Position numbers and translations under genes: made by a program. The notes under the pieces were generated by a model. It had not been told where the DNA came from. It did no database searches and saw nothing but the letters and a program-made list of their open reading frames with translations. A stretch of 64,000 nucleotides of DNA from Saturnia japonica (lineage: Eukaryota; Arthropoda; Insecta; Lepidoptera; Saturniidae), in assembly GCA_033032175.1 (NCBI GenBank), contig CM065311.1, forward strand, positions 1,543,190 through 1,607,189, read 5' to 3'. Shown piece after piece: positions 34,840 to 45,904 of the stretch (positions within the stretch are counted from its first letter, which is position 1; every line of letters begins with the position of its first letter).

Positions 34840-35740
34840 TGAAGATGGTATTACCGTTAGCCAATCCTTGCACCGCGTGTCTACATGGGGAGCAAGTACT
34901 TAACTTGGATGAGTTTAATGCCAAGAAAACTCAGATTTACGCGTTTTCTTTGAAGAATTCGTCATTTTTTCCCCTCTTCACTCTTCAGAAAGTCTCGCTA
35001 GCAATGCGTGACAGCTTCAATATATATACTCGCAGTAATCTCAACTCGAGGGATTACATCGGGATTGTTATCTCTATACTACATCTTGGAGACTCAGAAT
35101 CTCGAACAGAGTGCGAAAGTATTTCGTAGTTCATACTTCGGCCGTGTATGGAATAATGTTCGCATCTCTGGAATGGATCCCCAAAACACCTCCTCGATGC
35201 TCTGAATAGGTTGCAGAGACGGTCTGTTCGCATTGTTAATGATGCAGACGTTACTAAATACATTGAGCCGCTTCAGCTGAACAGGAACATCACCTCGTTG
35301 AGCATGTTCTACCGTCTGTATCATGCCGAGTGTTCTGAGGAGCTGTTCAATCTAATTCCCTCCTCTCCTTCCCATAACAGAACCACACACACTGGGCTTC
35401 GGAGTCACAGTTTTACAGTAACCTCCATCTCGGCTCGAACTAAAAATGTCTTTAAAACTTATCTTTGTCGTACCGTGAAGCTGTGGAACCTTCTCCCGCA
35501 GGCCGATGGATGGTAGATCTCTCGGTGGTCGCCGTTGTGTTACTTTCTTAACCTCGTGTCTCGAAGTGGTATACATTTCCCACCTTAACCCTACAATTCT
35601 CAAGGTGAAACAAAATGCGCGTAAAATTGGCTTTAATGTCATCCCTGGGAGTCTAGTTATAAATATATTTCATATGTATACGAATATTTCCTCCAATGAG
35701 ATCTCACCTCCCTTATTAATATTTATTAACATTTTATAAT
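34840..35740 (+). pseudogene. Jockey/CR1-type LINE pol, decayed C-terminal half
   Basis: Blocks in order on the plus strand start with Leu-Asn-Leu-Asp-Glu-Phe-Asn-Ala-Lys-Lys-Thr-Gln near 34905, just after the RT core. Leu-Gln-Arg-Arg-Ser-Val-Arg-Ile-Val-Asn-Asp follows near 35211, then Phe-Tyr-Arg-Leu-Tyr-His-Ala-Glu-Cys-Ser-Glu-Glu-Leu-Phe, then a Val-Lys-Leu-Trp-Asn-Leu-Leu-Pro end at about 35480. Frames change at least twice, and no catalytic RT motifs remain. A GTGGTCGCCGTTGTG block near 35525 looks like 3' UTR. The longest open part (101 codons, 35211-35516) is a fragment. Overlapping minus-strand frames are shadows. Confidence 0.75.
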
Positions 35741-35769
35741 GCCCGCTCGATTATCTGTCGCTAAGTATG

Positions 35770-35905
35770 TATAATAGTTGTGTTCCGGTAGCTGCACTTG
35801 AGAACCAGTCAGCCTTACCCCACAGGGTTCAGCGTATTACCATTTTGTGCCACATCGATATTTAACATTAAGTTATATTGTGAGTAAACGCTAAAACCTA
35901 AAATA
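35770..35905 (+). mobile_element. SINE S1 3' fragment
   Basis: The blocks GTTCCGGTAGCTGCACTTGA, GAACCAGTC, GTGCCACATCGATATTTAAC and AAACGCTAAAACC match the 3' half of S1. It lies close behind the LINE remnant, but a partner relation cannot be inferred. Confidence 0.6.
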
Positions 35906-36154
35906 ATTTTAAAAATTACCTAAGTAACAGGAAAATGGGTACGAAACTTTATACATGAATCTCGTCAGTATCAAAAATTAGAACCTCTAAAATTTACATA
36001 TAGATTGAGGGTTACTCATAAAGAAACAAATATTTTAGAATATTTCAAAAATCAACAACTAATATGATTTAAAAAAATTGTATCATAAATTCGGCGAGGA
36101 TAAAACCATTGAAGATCATTTTGTACCATACGCATCAAATTAATCTTGGAAAGT

Positions 36155-36225
36155 TGTTGTAAAAACCATCAGCGGCTCTGTTTTTGGATAGGGCCCCTCA
36201 GGCAAACAGTAAGGTCAAGAAAAAA
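36155..36225 (-). repeat. Dispersed repeat family H, partial copy 3
   Basis: In complement it reads TTACTGTTTGCCTGAGGGGC, then CCTATCC and AGCCGCTGATGG. This is the left end of family H as at 13895-14165. Only about 70 bp remain. Confidence 0.55.
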
Positions 36226-36229
36226 TCTG

Positions 36230-37015
36230 TATAAATTTTGTTTGTTTATATAATACTATATAATAGAATTCAGCATTTTCTTTTAACTTTAGACACATGG
36301 TTTTCTAGCAACTTTTATTCCTTTACAACCTACACTATTAATTATCATAATAAAATAACAAAGTTTTTTTTAATGATTTGGTTCGATTCCCAACTCGATC
36401 GACTCGTTTTGTTGAAAATCTATATATGCAGTTTTTCTTATCTTTAAAATCGATTTCATGATTCTGGAAAATATTTCTCTATCTTCTAGAGTTTCAGAGT
36501 TCCTCTCACTGACCCACTTAAATGTTTCATCCTATATAATGTAATAAAGACCTTTCCTATATGTACAATCATACGTATCCAAATATAATTTTGGTTCTAA
36601 TCTATCTGGATCCCCCAAAAAATAATTTTATCATATGTCATGTATAAGAATTATTATAAAAGAAAATAAATAGTACCTTCCATCCACTATGGTTTAAAGT
36701 CGACAATCGCTTAACCGTTTTGTAATTTATTTGTCCGGGGGGGACAAAAGAAAGCAAATGGTCCGGTTAACCGCTTTGTTGCGGATTAACTAACGTTACT
36801 GTTATACTTTATTGTTAACGTTGACAATAACATGCTAACAGGTTGTTGGGTAATGCTCGATCGTGTGTGAATGTGCATATATTGTTTGCTGTATGTATGG
36901 TAAGGTTAGCAAAATAAGAAGTTATGGATATTTCTGTGACCTACGGGTCACTTTCCTCTGGTCATCTCAAATTGGGTAATAATGAATGCAGTTAATTGCT
37001 AAAAAGTTGTTCCAT
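36230..37015. other. AT-rich stretch with local inverted and direct repeats
   Basis: At 36705-36800 the sequence holds a small hairpin (TTGTCC, G run, GGACAA, about 36731-36747) flanked by direct repeats TTAACCG[TC]TTTGT. It may be regulatory or an element end. A 69-codon frame at 36238-36447 is unrecognised. Confidence 0.3.
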
Positions 37016-37018
37016 TTT

Positions 37019-37795
37019 TGAAGTGAAACTTCTTTGGAAACGGTTAGGAAAAAATTATGTAACGTGACGTTACGATACGCGTTACATTATGGTCTAACAT
37101 GACATAGGCTGAAATCTATAGAACGTACTCTGACTATGCTCACACTTATCTCAGCCTTAAGTTCCGAAATTAAAATTTATAGACGCATGCTTAGCATTTG
37201 CTCAGCTTTACCGAGAAAATCTCAAGTCATCGAACGGGAAAACTTGGGTATTGTACGAATAAAAAAATAGTATGGAATAATAGTGACGTAACAGTTATTT
37301 AAATACTTTTTTAAATTATCTGTATTGCTTGATTCTCATTATCTTATACTACATAGAAATGACTGTTTTATTACGTACACGTACTTACCCGTTTTATTAT
37401 TCTTGTTGTTTCTCGTTATTGGTTTGAAACTTTAATCTAAAAAGATTGTTTTAATCTTATTTAATCTGTTAATTTTACTTTAAAGCAAGTTAAAATATTA
37501 TACAATTACACCATTTAAATTCTATTTTATATAACTTTTTAAATTTTTTATACATAATTCGTGATTAATTTATTTGTTTGAATTGAAGAAATTGAACAGT
37601 CCCGATGCGGTATCAAAACATTAATTGACAGTTACCAGACACTTCCTCAGTTAAAGCTAAGCTTATGCTTAGTGTATTATTGCGCTGAGTAAATACTTAG
37701 CAAAGTTTAAGAAGCTAAGTCAAGCTTGAGCAACGGATTATTACGCTCTATAGATTTCAGCCTTAGTGTTGAAACTCAAGAAAGTTTCACTTCAA
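37019..37795. mobile_element. Two-layer terminal-inverted-repeat element
   Basis: An outer inverted repeat (TTGAAGTGAAACTT at the left near 37018-37032 and its complement at 37782-37795) encloses an inner one. The inner pair is GGCTGAAATCTATAGA at 37107-37122 and its complement at 37747-37762. The inner region (656 bp) contains several CTTAGC/GCTAAG motifs near both ends. No transposase frame exists. A perfect palindrome (GTAACGTGACGTTAC, 37059-37073) lies between outer and inner layers on the left. It is either one MITE with compound ends or one element nested in another. No clear target-site duplication was found. Confidence 0.6.
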
Positions 37796-37799
37796 TCAC

Positions 37800-40700
37800 G
37801 TGTAAAGGATATACGCACTTTTTATCATGTTATCAAGATCACAGTCTTATTCATTAATCGTGGTCGAAGCACGTAATTCCCTTGCATTCACTTTGTTACA
37901 TACATATCATTGATATTGAAAAAAAATCTCTCCACTTTAAGTAGAACAATGCACAATGGAAACAAAATTGAAATTGATTTTTATTTTTGTGTAAAATACT
38001 GTACATATAGTTGCTTTTCCGTGGTATTTTAAACAGTTATTACGATGTTAACTGGATTGATAATAATCATTGCTTGATAGTCGTGATTATTTTCTGTTGC
38101 TAATGTATTTACTACCTTATTATAAAAAAATATCGTACTAATTTAATTTAGTAGAAATTTTAGTACCGGGTATCGATTAAGAAAGCTTCATGAAAACCGA
38201 AAGAGAAAACAAGGAAATATTTGACAACATGTTGACGGTGGCTCACTGAAATCATTCCATTCGTAATATCCGCCAATGATCTCATATGAGCCAGCCTACG
38301 GATCACATGAGAAGGCTGGGATTCCGCAAACGTTCACTTCCAGTTAGGATGCAGAAGACAGTCTTATTCCATACTCTCTAGAATACTCGACTTTATCTGT
38401 CTGAGTTGACGCCGGTGATAAACCGTCACCAGCCTAATGTTAGATTTGGTGACTAGGTTTACAATTATAGTAAAAATAATAAGAAAAACCTAATAAATAA
38501 TCAATTTTTTTGCCCACTGCACAATGCACAGCTATAAAATATTTAGTTTATACAGTTCTATTTTGACTATGGGTTGGTTGGTTGGGACTATGGTTATTGA
38601 TATATCAGTAAATGTGAAGTTTTCCCCTTTATAGGTTAGAGGTCAATCAAACAAGAGCTCGCAAAGTACTGATATATAATATAAAAAAAATATAATATAA
38701 ATTTTATATAAAGTATAACATCATATTATTATGTATTCAGATATACTCGTAATATCTACCTATATCAATTTATACATTTTTTTGACATTTAAATTAATTG
38801 TTTTGAAGTGGCTCAATTAAAACAACATTTATTTTTATTTTTTTACTAATATATCAATTCTTCACAAATTACTGTATATCACAATTTCCTTGTATAATTA
38901 TATAAGTTCTCTACAAATGTTAAAGGTAAAAAACAACTTTTTCAATTCAATTCAAATTATTTTAAATTGTTGTTATTCTTTTAGAAATGCAATATTATTT
39001 TTTATTATTATCACCGAAATAATCTTATTAGGTACTAAAAGCTAAAAAATATAACATTCAATTTAAAAAATAAACGAGTAATTTTTTATATTTTTATTTT
39101 TGTAGTCTTGCAGATATTTATGGAAAATCTTCAATTAGTAACTTTGATTATATTGATTGCATTTTAGTACTGAGCTATAATAAATCTTCACGGATAAGTT
39201 CCGTTTAAAATTCATAGTAATTTCGATTGTACATATAACTTTATTAATTTTATACTGTATTAGGGTTCTATCAAGGTTTTGTTTGTACACATTCACCTCG
39301 CCGCGCCGTTACTTACCTATTTATTACACTTCACTTGGATAAAATATAAATGTTATATTTGCTCTGACGTCTACATTGCGACCAGTGTAAATATAATATC
39401 ATACAGTAACTGTATTTTTTGGTTTTTGTTTTGTTTATAGTCAGTTTTGATAAGAGACATATCCAATTAGTTTCGAGGAGACTTGTGCATTATATTTTGA
39501 CTACTATAACCTTCGATGGACGTATTTCTTTGCCTGTTGTTTTTAGATGTAAAGTTTACTTTTAGATATACTGCAGTGACAAGCAAAGCCGTATGTAATA
39601 GAAAAATTAATGGCACACATTGTGGTACCTGTACACTAATGTGTATGTAAAGATTTGTATTGTTTGACCAACTTTTCCATGTATTAAGGTCAGAGGAAGA
39701 ACATAATTTTGGTATATCTTTTCAACTATTATCTTTTTCCGATTCGTTAGAAACGCTTGTTCCGGTACAAAGTTGCATTTTAATTCAACATTTTAAATTT
39801 AATTTGAACCTTAATTTTAAAGTAATAAATGTTATAATAATTTGCAAAATCTTTACAGACTTTCGGAGGAGTTTTAAAATTACATCAAATTGGTTTTACG
39901 CACGATAGCAGATGTGTATTGTAAGTATTTAGGTGATAAGCGGTTATTTTTTTCTTCAATTAAAAAAAATATTAGTGTAGTATTGTATGAATAAGTATTA
40001 TTATTAATAATAAAATTAAAATAAGTCAGGATGTTACCGATTTGTACATCTTTTTGTCTCAATTAAGTATTAAATACTTTCTTATTTGCTAAAATTTAAA
40101 TATCATGTTCTGATAGAGCCAAAAATCTATAAGTACAAGTTATAAATAAGTCGTTACCTGCTTTTGCTTTCGCCACTTAAAATTAGATACGTGCGCACGC
40201 GCCGACTTGCGAAACTCTGCGGCGCAAGAACACTGGTGTTTGAAAGCGTAATGGCGGCATATTCTCAACATGCGTTCATTGTATAAACATTTGACACTAC
40301 ATATACCGTTAATGTTAAATATCTTTTCTAAATTCCTTTTGTGAGGTTGCGCCTTCGCGAAACGTTTACTACTGGTAAAACATGGCTAATTTAATGATGA
40401 TAATGAGAGATTTAATTATTGAACCCTGATCTAATACTAGACGTAAATATCGAGTTGTAGAATATACGTAATTGTTTTGTTTTCAATCGTTTTTTGTTTT
40501 AAATGAAATCAATAATAGATAAGTACATTCAATCGACACAATCCCAGTGTCACAAAAAATGTAGAGGAATACTAAAAATATTATCAAAGTATTTATTGGT
40601 TTATCGTTTTTGATTCACCTTACAGTTACCGGTATATTGTTTCTTTGACTTTTTAAATATAGTATATAAGTATTATAATTTATATAAATACTGTCCTTTC

Positions 40701-41605
40701 GGATTTTAATTATTTGCTATTAGCGTAGGTAAGTAGGTGATTACGAAATAAGCTACAAACCAGTGAAAAACATTAATTTGTTCAAATATCTGTGAAGGCC
40801 AAAACGTCATCAACAGTTGACGTCGACGTTCCAATTTCATGCGTAAGGCATTCGTGATATGTTCCGAGGTGGTCGAACAAGATCCATGTCTTACCCCGGA
40901 ACGTACAACTTTGATAGACACAACGATGTCGAAAGATTTTTATCATAAGTAGTTAATAACCTGACCGCTACCCGGCTTCAAATTCTTACAATGTACCTAC
41001 ACGTGTAATAGAGTACTTTTTAATACAATTATAATGTTTTGATTGGGTGTGGCTTATATTAGACTTAAGGAATGATGTTAGTATGCAAATTATAATTATT
41101 ATGTTATTTTCGAATAATTATTATGGTAAATAGTTCAGATTGAGAGGTAGATACGTTTGATTTTTACTTTATTTTATTCATAAATTAAAATAACATACAA
41201 TACTTTAACGAGACGATATTTAATATCATATAATTCATGGTACACAGAATTTACTTGTGTATACAAATATAGCGGTTTATGAAATTATATAATTAAATAA
41301 ATACTTGAGGAGTGATCAGCGAGAGCCAAAAATACAGTAGGTATCATTTATGATTTAGGTCAGTCAGTTTTAAAGATACAGACAAGGAAATTAGTATGCA
41401 GACTCTCGGCTACAAATCAAAAAAATGTATTTTACCTTTTTTGGAAAAAATCAATCCATAAAGAGGTGAAGAGTTTTAAATAGTGATTTCACGACAGCAA
41501 AGTCAACGAAATAAGCTATATTGTGATAATTGAGTATTCTACAATGGTGAACTAAAAAAAATCCAAGGATTTAATTTTTACTAAGGTCGATATTCGACCA
41601 GCGGT
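37800..41605. other. Long unique AT-rich stretch
   Basis: No gene is supported. A somewhat GC-richer patch at 38235-38440 (ATGAGCCAGCCTACGGATCA) may be an old LINE remnant. A CpG-rich patch at 40190-40260 (GTGCGCACGCGCCGACTTGC) may be regulatory. Frames at 39660-39908, 39880-40062 and 40706-40921 are not recognised. Confidence 0.35.
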
Positions 41606-41616
41606 TTTTTGATCAT

Positions 41617-41912
41617 AGACTATTTTTTGCTTAACATTTGCAGTATTCATGAAACTAAACAATGAATATTATCTACATCACTTGCTGTCACTTTTCGTTG
41701 AGTGACAATATAAAAATTTTAGGGGGTCTAATTTCAATGGCACTGGTTGGTTTATGATGCGCATTATTAATTTATTTAACTTAATATATTAGTAGCAGAT
41801 ATTATAGATAAATTTTAGCTTTCTGCACTCCTTTTCCATATAAACTTTAACCATGCAATACGCTTATAAAGGGGTAGAAAGCTTTTGCTTCACGTATTAA
41901 TATATAGATTAG
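41617..41912 (-). repeat. Dispersed repeat family K, copy 1
   Basis: In complement the order is ATTAATACGTGAAGCAAAAG, TTTATATGGAAAAGGAGTGC, AGAAAGCTAAAAT, CAGTGCCATTGAA, CACTCAACGAAAA, TGATGTAGATAAT and AGTCTATGATC. The same order is at 56497-56815. A gap of about 25 bp separates the two copies after the first block. It is a non-coding mobile repeat. The 91-codon minus-strand frame at 41847-42122 begins outside it and is unsupported. Confidence 0.7.
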
Positions 41913-41914
41913 GC

Positions 41915-42590
41915 TATAAGTGAATGACCTTAAAAATATCGAAAGGACCTTCATAAGAACCTCTGCCAAGATTTCGGAAGTCAAAATGACGGAATTGCTA
42001 TTAACACTTGTTGTTGCACGTTTATGTAAGGAAATGAATTGTTTCAAGTGATATTGACTCGTTTGGCGACACTGAGAGGTGTCAAATACCTTAATCAATT
42101 GTTTCGCTTGGAAAGATTTCACTTTACGCTAAGTGGAGTTCAGTCTGTTTGTTTAACTACGTTTAGGTTATATTTCGTCACGCAGCGGCGCGGCGGAGTT
42201 GCTAAATATTTTTGAGAGGCTATATTATTAAACGGTAGACGAATGAAAAGAGTATTCTATTGATAGTGATGTGTGATTTCAAATTAATTGATAAATTAGT
42301 TATGTCCCGCGGTCTCACTCGCATTCAATTCATTCGACTAACTATAACTGTAGCTAGCCTACAGCGTTCCAGATTACTTACCAATCAATATTACTGATCT
42401 ACTCCTAGAGTCATAGTGTGAAGTTATGTAACTTATAATATTCCTTAATAAATAAGCTATAAAATGCTAAAAGAATTTTTGAAATCTCACTGCTACTTCC
42501 AGAGATTATAGCGTTCAAACAAACATTTGCGCAATTGAAATTGAGTTGTAAAATTCCTGCATGGTCAACTTTGCAAAAAAAGCAAGACAT
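41915..42590. other. AT-rich stretch, nothing firm
   Basis: A short GC-rich motif (CACGCAGCGGCGCGGCGGAG at 42180-42199) stands alone. No gene is supported. Confidence 0.3.
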
Positions 42591-42596
42591 AATTTT

Positions 42597-42672
42597 GATA
42601 TGCCTTATGGTGCAGTGATCATAAGTCCTACTAATGAACCGAGAGATGTAGGTTCGATCAATTTCAACTAAA
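42597..42672 (+). mobile_element. Possible tRNA-like SINE head
   Basis: The segment has an A-box-like TGGTGCAGTGATCATAAG and, about 45 bp on, a B-box-like GTAGGTTCGATCAATT. This is the layout of a Pol III promoter in a tRNA-derived SINE. No body could be aligned to another copy, and no cloverleaf is convincing. Most of the frame at 42411-42680 is antisense to this. Confidence 0.3.
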
Positions 42673-42679
42673 CTTAACA

Positions 42680-43710
42680 ATTGCTTACTAATTATTTAAT
42701 AGGTATTTAATAATAATACGTTTGTTTGTATGTTCGCCTTAATTAATTTAATTAATTAATTACGCTCAAATGGCTGAACGTATTTTAATGTAATTTGTCA
42801 TGGAAATCGATTATGTTGTGGAACAGGATACCTTATAAAACGATAATAAAAAAACACGCCCGGTGAAGCTGCCAGCTAGTAAGTTATATTTAAGAATGAT
42901 CCAAAAGATATACCTTAATTAACTTACGAAATACTTGGAATTTATTCACGGTTTTTTTTTAAAAATTCCGCTCCAAAATCCTTTTAACATAATTAAGCAT
43001 AAAATAATGTTAAAACTTTGAATATACCTCATTTTTACCAAAACTTTTGATGTTTGATTACAGATGAACTTATAATAATTTTTTCTGTTAATTTAATAGA
43101 ATTTAAACATATAACATAATAGTTCACACAATATGATAAAGATGAATCATAAAAATTATTGTAACTTAGTTTAATAACACATAATATAACATGTCTATGC
43201 AACAAAATATGATATATTTATTTAGAGGCTTCATTTTAAAATTTTGCCTACCATATTGTATAATAATTAATAAGAACTCATTGAAAAATTAAAACATATC
43301 TATAATTATAAACATCCAAACGTTTTAAAACATCGGTGATAAAATAATTTATTAGCCGGATCTAAAATATTTGGCCGTTTTCGATTGATGACGCGCCATC
43401 CCAAATTGTATACACATTTTAGCATTCTTTAAGTTTATCTAAAAACTTGTTATTCCTTTTTTTTAAATTATAACAAAGTTATTGTTAGACATGAAGATAA
43501 AAATTAATATTTTATATTTATTGATATCAAATGAGATTTATTGACTTATTTATCTTACAATTATTTTTCAAATATTTCTTTATGTTTACATAATATCTTT
43601 GTTCTGTGTTGTTTAGTTCTTGTGTGTACAAAATATGTCGCTAGTGTTTTGTAATCCAGTTATTAAGTACAGGTTGAAAACCCAGTCAAAGTGGGATCAT
43701 TTTTCCATAT
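42680..43710. other. AT-rich stretch, nothing recognised
   Basis: No gene, repeat partner or RNA was identified. Confidence 0.35.
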
Positions 43711-43714
43711 ACTT

Positions 43715-43905
43715 ATACTAACGGTGCCCCACGGTTTCACCCGTGTAGCTTGTAATAATATTGTTCTCACTTTCCGCAAGTACAAATTATTTTAATTTTC
43801 TAATAACTCCTAAACTATGTGTCCAAATAACATGCTATAACGGCTAAAGTTTAAGTTCATAAAATTGCCTCTATGATGAAGTAACATTTGTTCCTAAGGA
43901 TTAAT
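43715..43905 (-). repeat. Helitron-like end, family F
   Basis: It starts with the GC-rich terminus CGGTGCCCCACGGTTTCACC, comparable to the ends at 18718 and 46816. It continues into TCCTAAACTATGTGTCCAAA. On the minus strand this would be the 3' end of an element. The CTAG is eroded (CTAA). The inner boundary is unknown. Confidence 0.4.
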
Positions 43906-43909
43906 ACGC

Positions 43910-44750
43910 CATGTCTAAAAATAATGCTCATATATCACTTTTTAACATTGAACCGATTGTTGTTACAAAAAAATATATTATTGTGGCTCATTAGATAGGC
44001 ATATGCTATCGCGAACTTTTTTTATATACTAAGGACCAATAGTTTTGTAAGTGTTATGATAAGATTTCGCCAATGTTGCCATATACACCAATATGCCAAA
44101 AACGATATAAAATTAAACCTTTATATAGTTAATGCTATATTGGCTTAAGCCGTCTCCAAAGCTCAAAATTTTCTCACGCTTATCTTTAGTTCAAAACTTC
44201 CATAAGTTATTTTCGTTTTCATGTTATTAAAGTGTTATCTGGTACTTTAATTTTAACACCTTCTATAACTGCGAATCATTAGCGACAATGTAAAGAACTT
44301 TGTTATCTCGGTTAATTTTATCTATAATTTAAATTCGTATGACGTAATTTAATTCACGATATTATTATAAAGTCAAATTTCGATGAGACTAAAGTGTATT
44401 TTTTAAATTTTAGATATAATACATAAAAATTGGCACACGAGCATATTTTAACGATATCATACTGAATTAAGTTTGACCTATGAAGAAACTTTATTCAACG
44501 ACTGTGTTTGTATATTTTATATAATTTTTCACGTGAGAGACGAATGATCTTATTAGCGAAGCAAAATTAAAACACATTAAACATTAATAAATTAATTTAT
44601 TACGTCCATAAATGTGAAACGTTTAAGTGTGTCAGATATTTAAAAAAATATTGAAATACATACCTAACATAATAAAATTAAACTTATTAATTGTCTAGAA
44701 AATTAATAAAAAATCTTAATAGTAGCGCGACTGTGACTGTTCTGTGTAAT
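43910..44750. other. AT-rich stretch, nothing recognised
   Basis: No feature can be supported. Confidence 0.35.
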
Positions 44751-44754
44751 CAGG

Positions 44755-44830
44755 TGAGCAGAGTACAAACCAAAAACAACGGTGACCACCGATAGATCGG
44801 TAAGCCACCGCCGGTCGATACTGTTACTCC
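44755..44830 (-). repeat. Probable LINE 3' UTR scrap (minus strand)
   Basis: In complement: GATCTATCGGTGGTCACCGT followed by TGTTTTTGG and CTGCTCACCTGATTACAC. This is the same pattern as at 30180-30265. Confidence 0.4.
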
Positions 44831-44934
44831 TGCAAGTATCTTGTACAGCTGGAAGGGACTCATCACTATGTGCATGGTGTTTGCAACCCAGTCAGATAAA
44901 GATCTATGCATATGCGTGCCACAATGGCGGTTTT

Positions 44935-45215
44935 TTTTTTAACTGACTATACTGTTAGCCTTAGGTGCCCTAAACAAATAGAACCGCTGATGGCTTTGAC
45001 AGCTTCACCAGGCTTGAGACCGAGCACTTAAGGCACTCAACCGCGAAAGCGTATACAACATGCGCACAAGGGTGCCAAAGTAGCCAAACCTCGGCTTGGG
45101 ATATTCCCACTATTACGAAAAGGTCGCAAACTAATTCCCTATCGGTAGAAATGTCGAGCCTCACTAACGCTTACATATATATATATATATATCCCTGCCT
45201 CCTGGGAAGAAAAAA
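44935..45215 (+). repeat. Dispersed repeat family H, copy 4, near complete
   Basis: It aligns end to end by eye with 13895-14165: ACTGTTAGCCTTAGGTGCCC, CCGCTGATGGCTTTGACAGC, CCAGGCTTGAGACC, GGGTGCCAAAGTAGCC, AACTAATTCCCTATCGG, then (AT)n and TCCCTGCCTCCTGGGA. The 64-codon minus-strand frame is antisense. The pair gives the best consensus for this unclassified family. Confidence 0.7.
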
Positions 45216-45399
45216 GGAACATATATATGTGTATTTAGTATTCTGTAAACATGGTCGAAAACTATCTTAAAAAAGGCCCTATACAAAACCTATGTTTTAT
45301 GTGGTGTGCATGTATGTATGTACATATTGTGTGTAATAATGTATGTGGGTAGCTAAGTGATTGCAAGTGCAGTGTCATATGTATTGTGCGACCGGCTGT

Positions 45400-45565
45400 A
45401 TGACTCAAGGGTACCACACCTAAGGAACGGGCCTAGGCTTGAGTTGCCGCAAGAGAGGGAGGACGTGACGGGTGTGCGGGAGCGAAATTAGCTGCCCGTC
45501 CCCACACAATGGCGGGTGTTGCACATAGTATGTGGTGGTCGCGACCCAGTCGAGAAAAGATTACC
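45400..45565 (+). repeat. GC-richer repeat with family I block
   Basis: A CpG-containing stretch (CGACCGGCTGTATGACTCAA, GAGGACGTGACGGGTGTGCG) ends in GTATGTGGTGGTCGCGACCC. That last block matches family I at 5185 and 16020. The left part has no partner in the window. Confidence 0.4.
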
Positions 45566-45605
45566 CTGAAAAAGGCTTTAGGCACGATCACTTAAGAACG
45601 ACGCA

Positions 45606-45900
45606 TTTAAGAAGAAGCAATTATGGCTCAGTTGGTAGCGTGTACGGACTTCACGTCAATCGACGTGAGTTCGAATTCCTGCAATAAACCTGATCTTTCG
45701 GTGAAGGATAACATCGTAATGAAACCATGGCATGGTGGTAGGTTTTTTTCTATTGCCCGCCTGTCTAGCTACCACCCATAAGTTGACAATCTGTCACCAA
45801 ACACCAAAAGGCTTGTCGTGCTACCATCTCGGGCCATATCGTCAATTCAGATCACGTGAGAATGTGGCCAAAACGCTAAACCTATAAGGATAAAAAAAAC
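45606..45900 (+). mobile_element. tRNA-derived SINE S1, full length, copy 2
   Basis: The head has an A box TGGCTCAGTTGGTAGCG (45624-45640) and a B box GAGTTCGAATTCC (45667-45679). The body has GAAACCATGGCATGGTGGTA, CTAGCTACCACCCATAAGTT, GGCCATATCGTCAATTCAG, AATGTGGCCAAAACGCTAAA, and a tail of A. It is the best preserved S1 copy here, with Pol III boxes close to consensus. Confidence 0.85.
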
Positions 45901-45904
45901 AATA

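Noticed and set aside
35054..35642. Minus-strand frames of 69-96 codons
   Set aside because: Antisense to the Jockey/CR1-type pol remnant, whose plus-strand blocks explain the region.
40706..40921. 71-codon minus-strand frame as a mariner or LINE remnant
   Set aside because: No conserved block of either family could be identified, and there is no second copy in the window.
41847..42122. 91-codon minus-strand frame as a gene
   Set aside because: Its 3' part overlaps repeat K and the remainder matches nothing I recognise.
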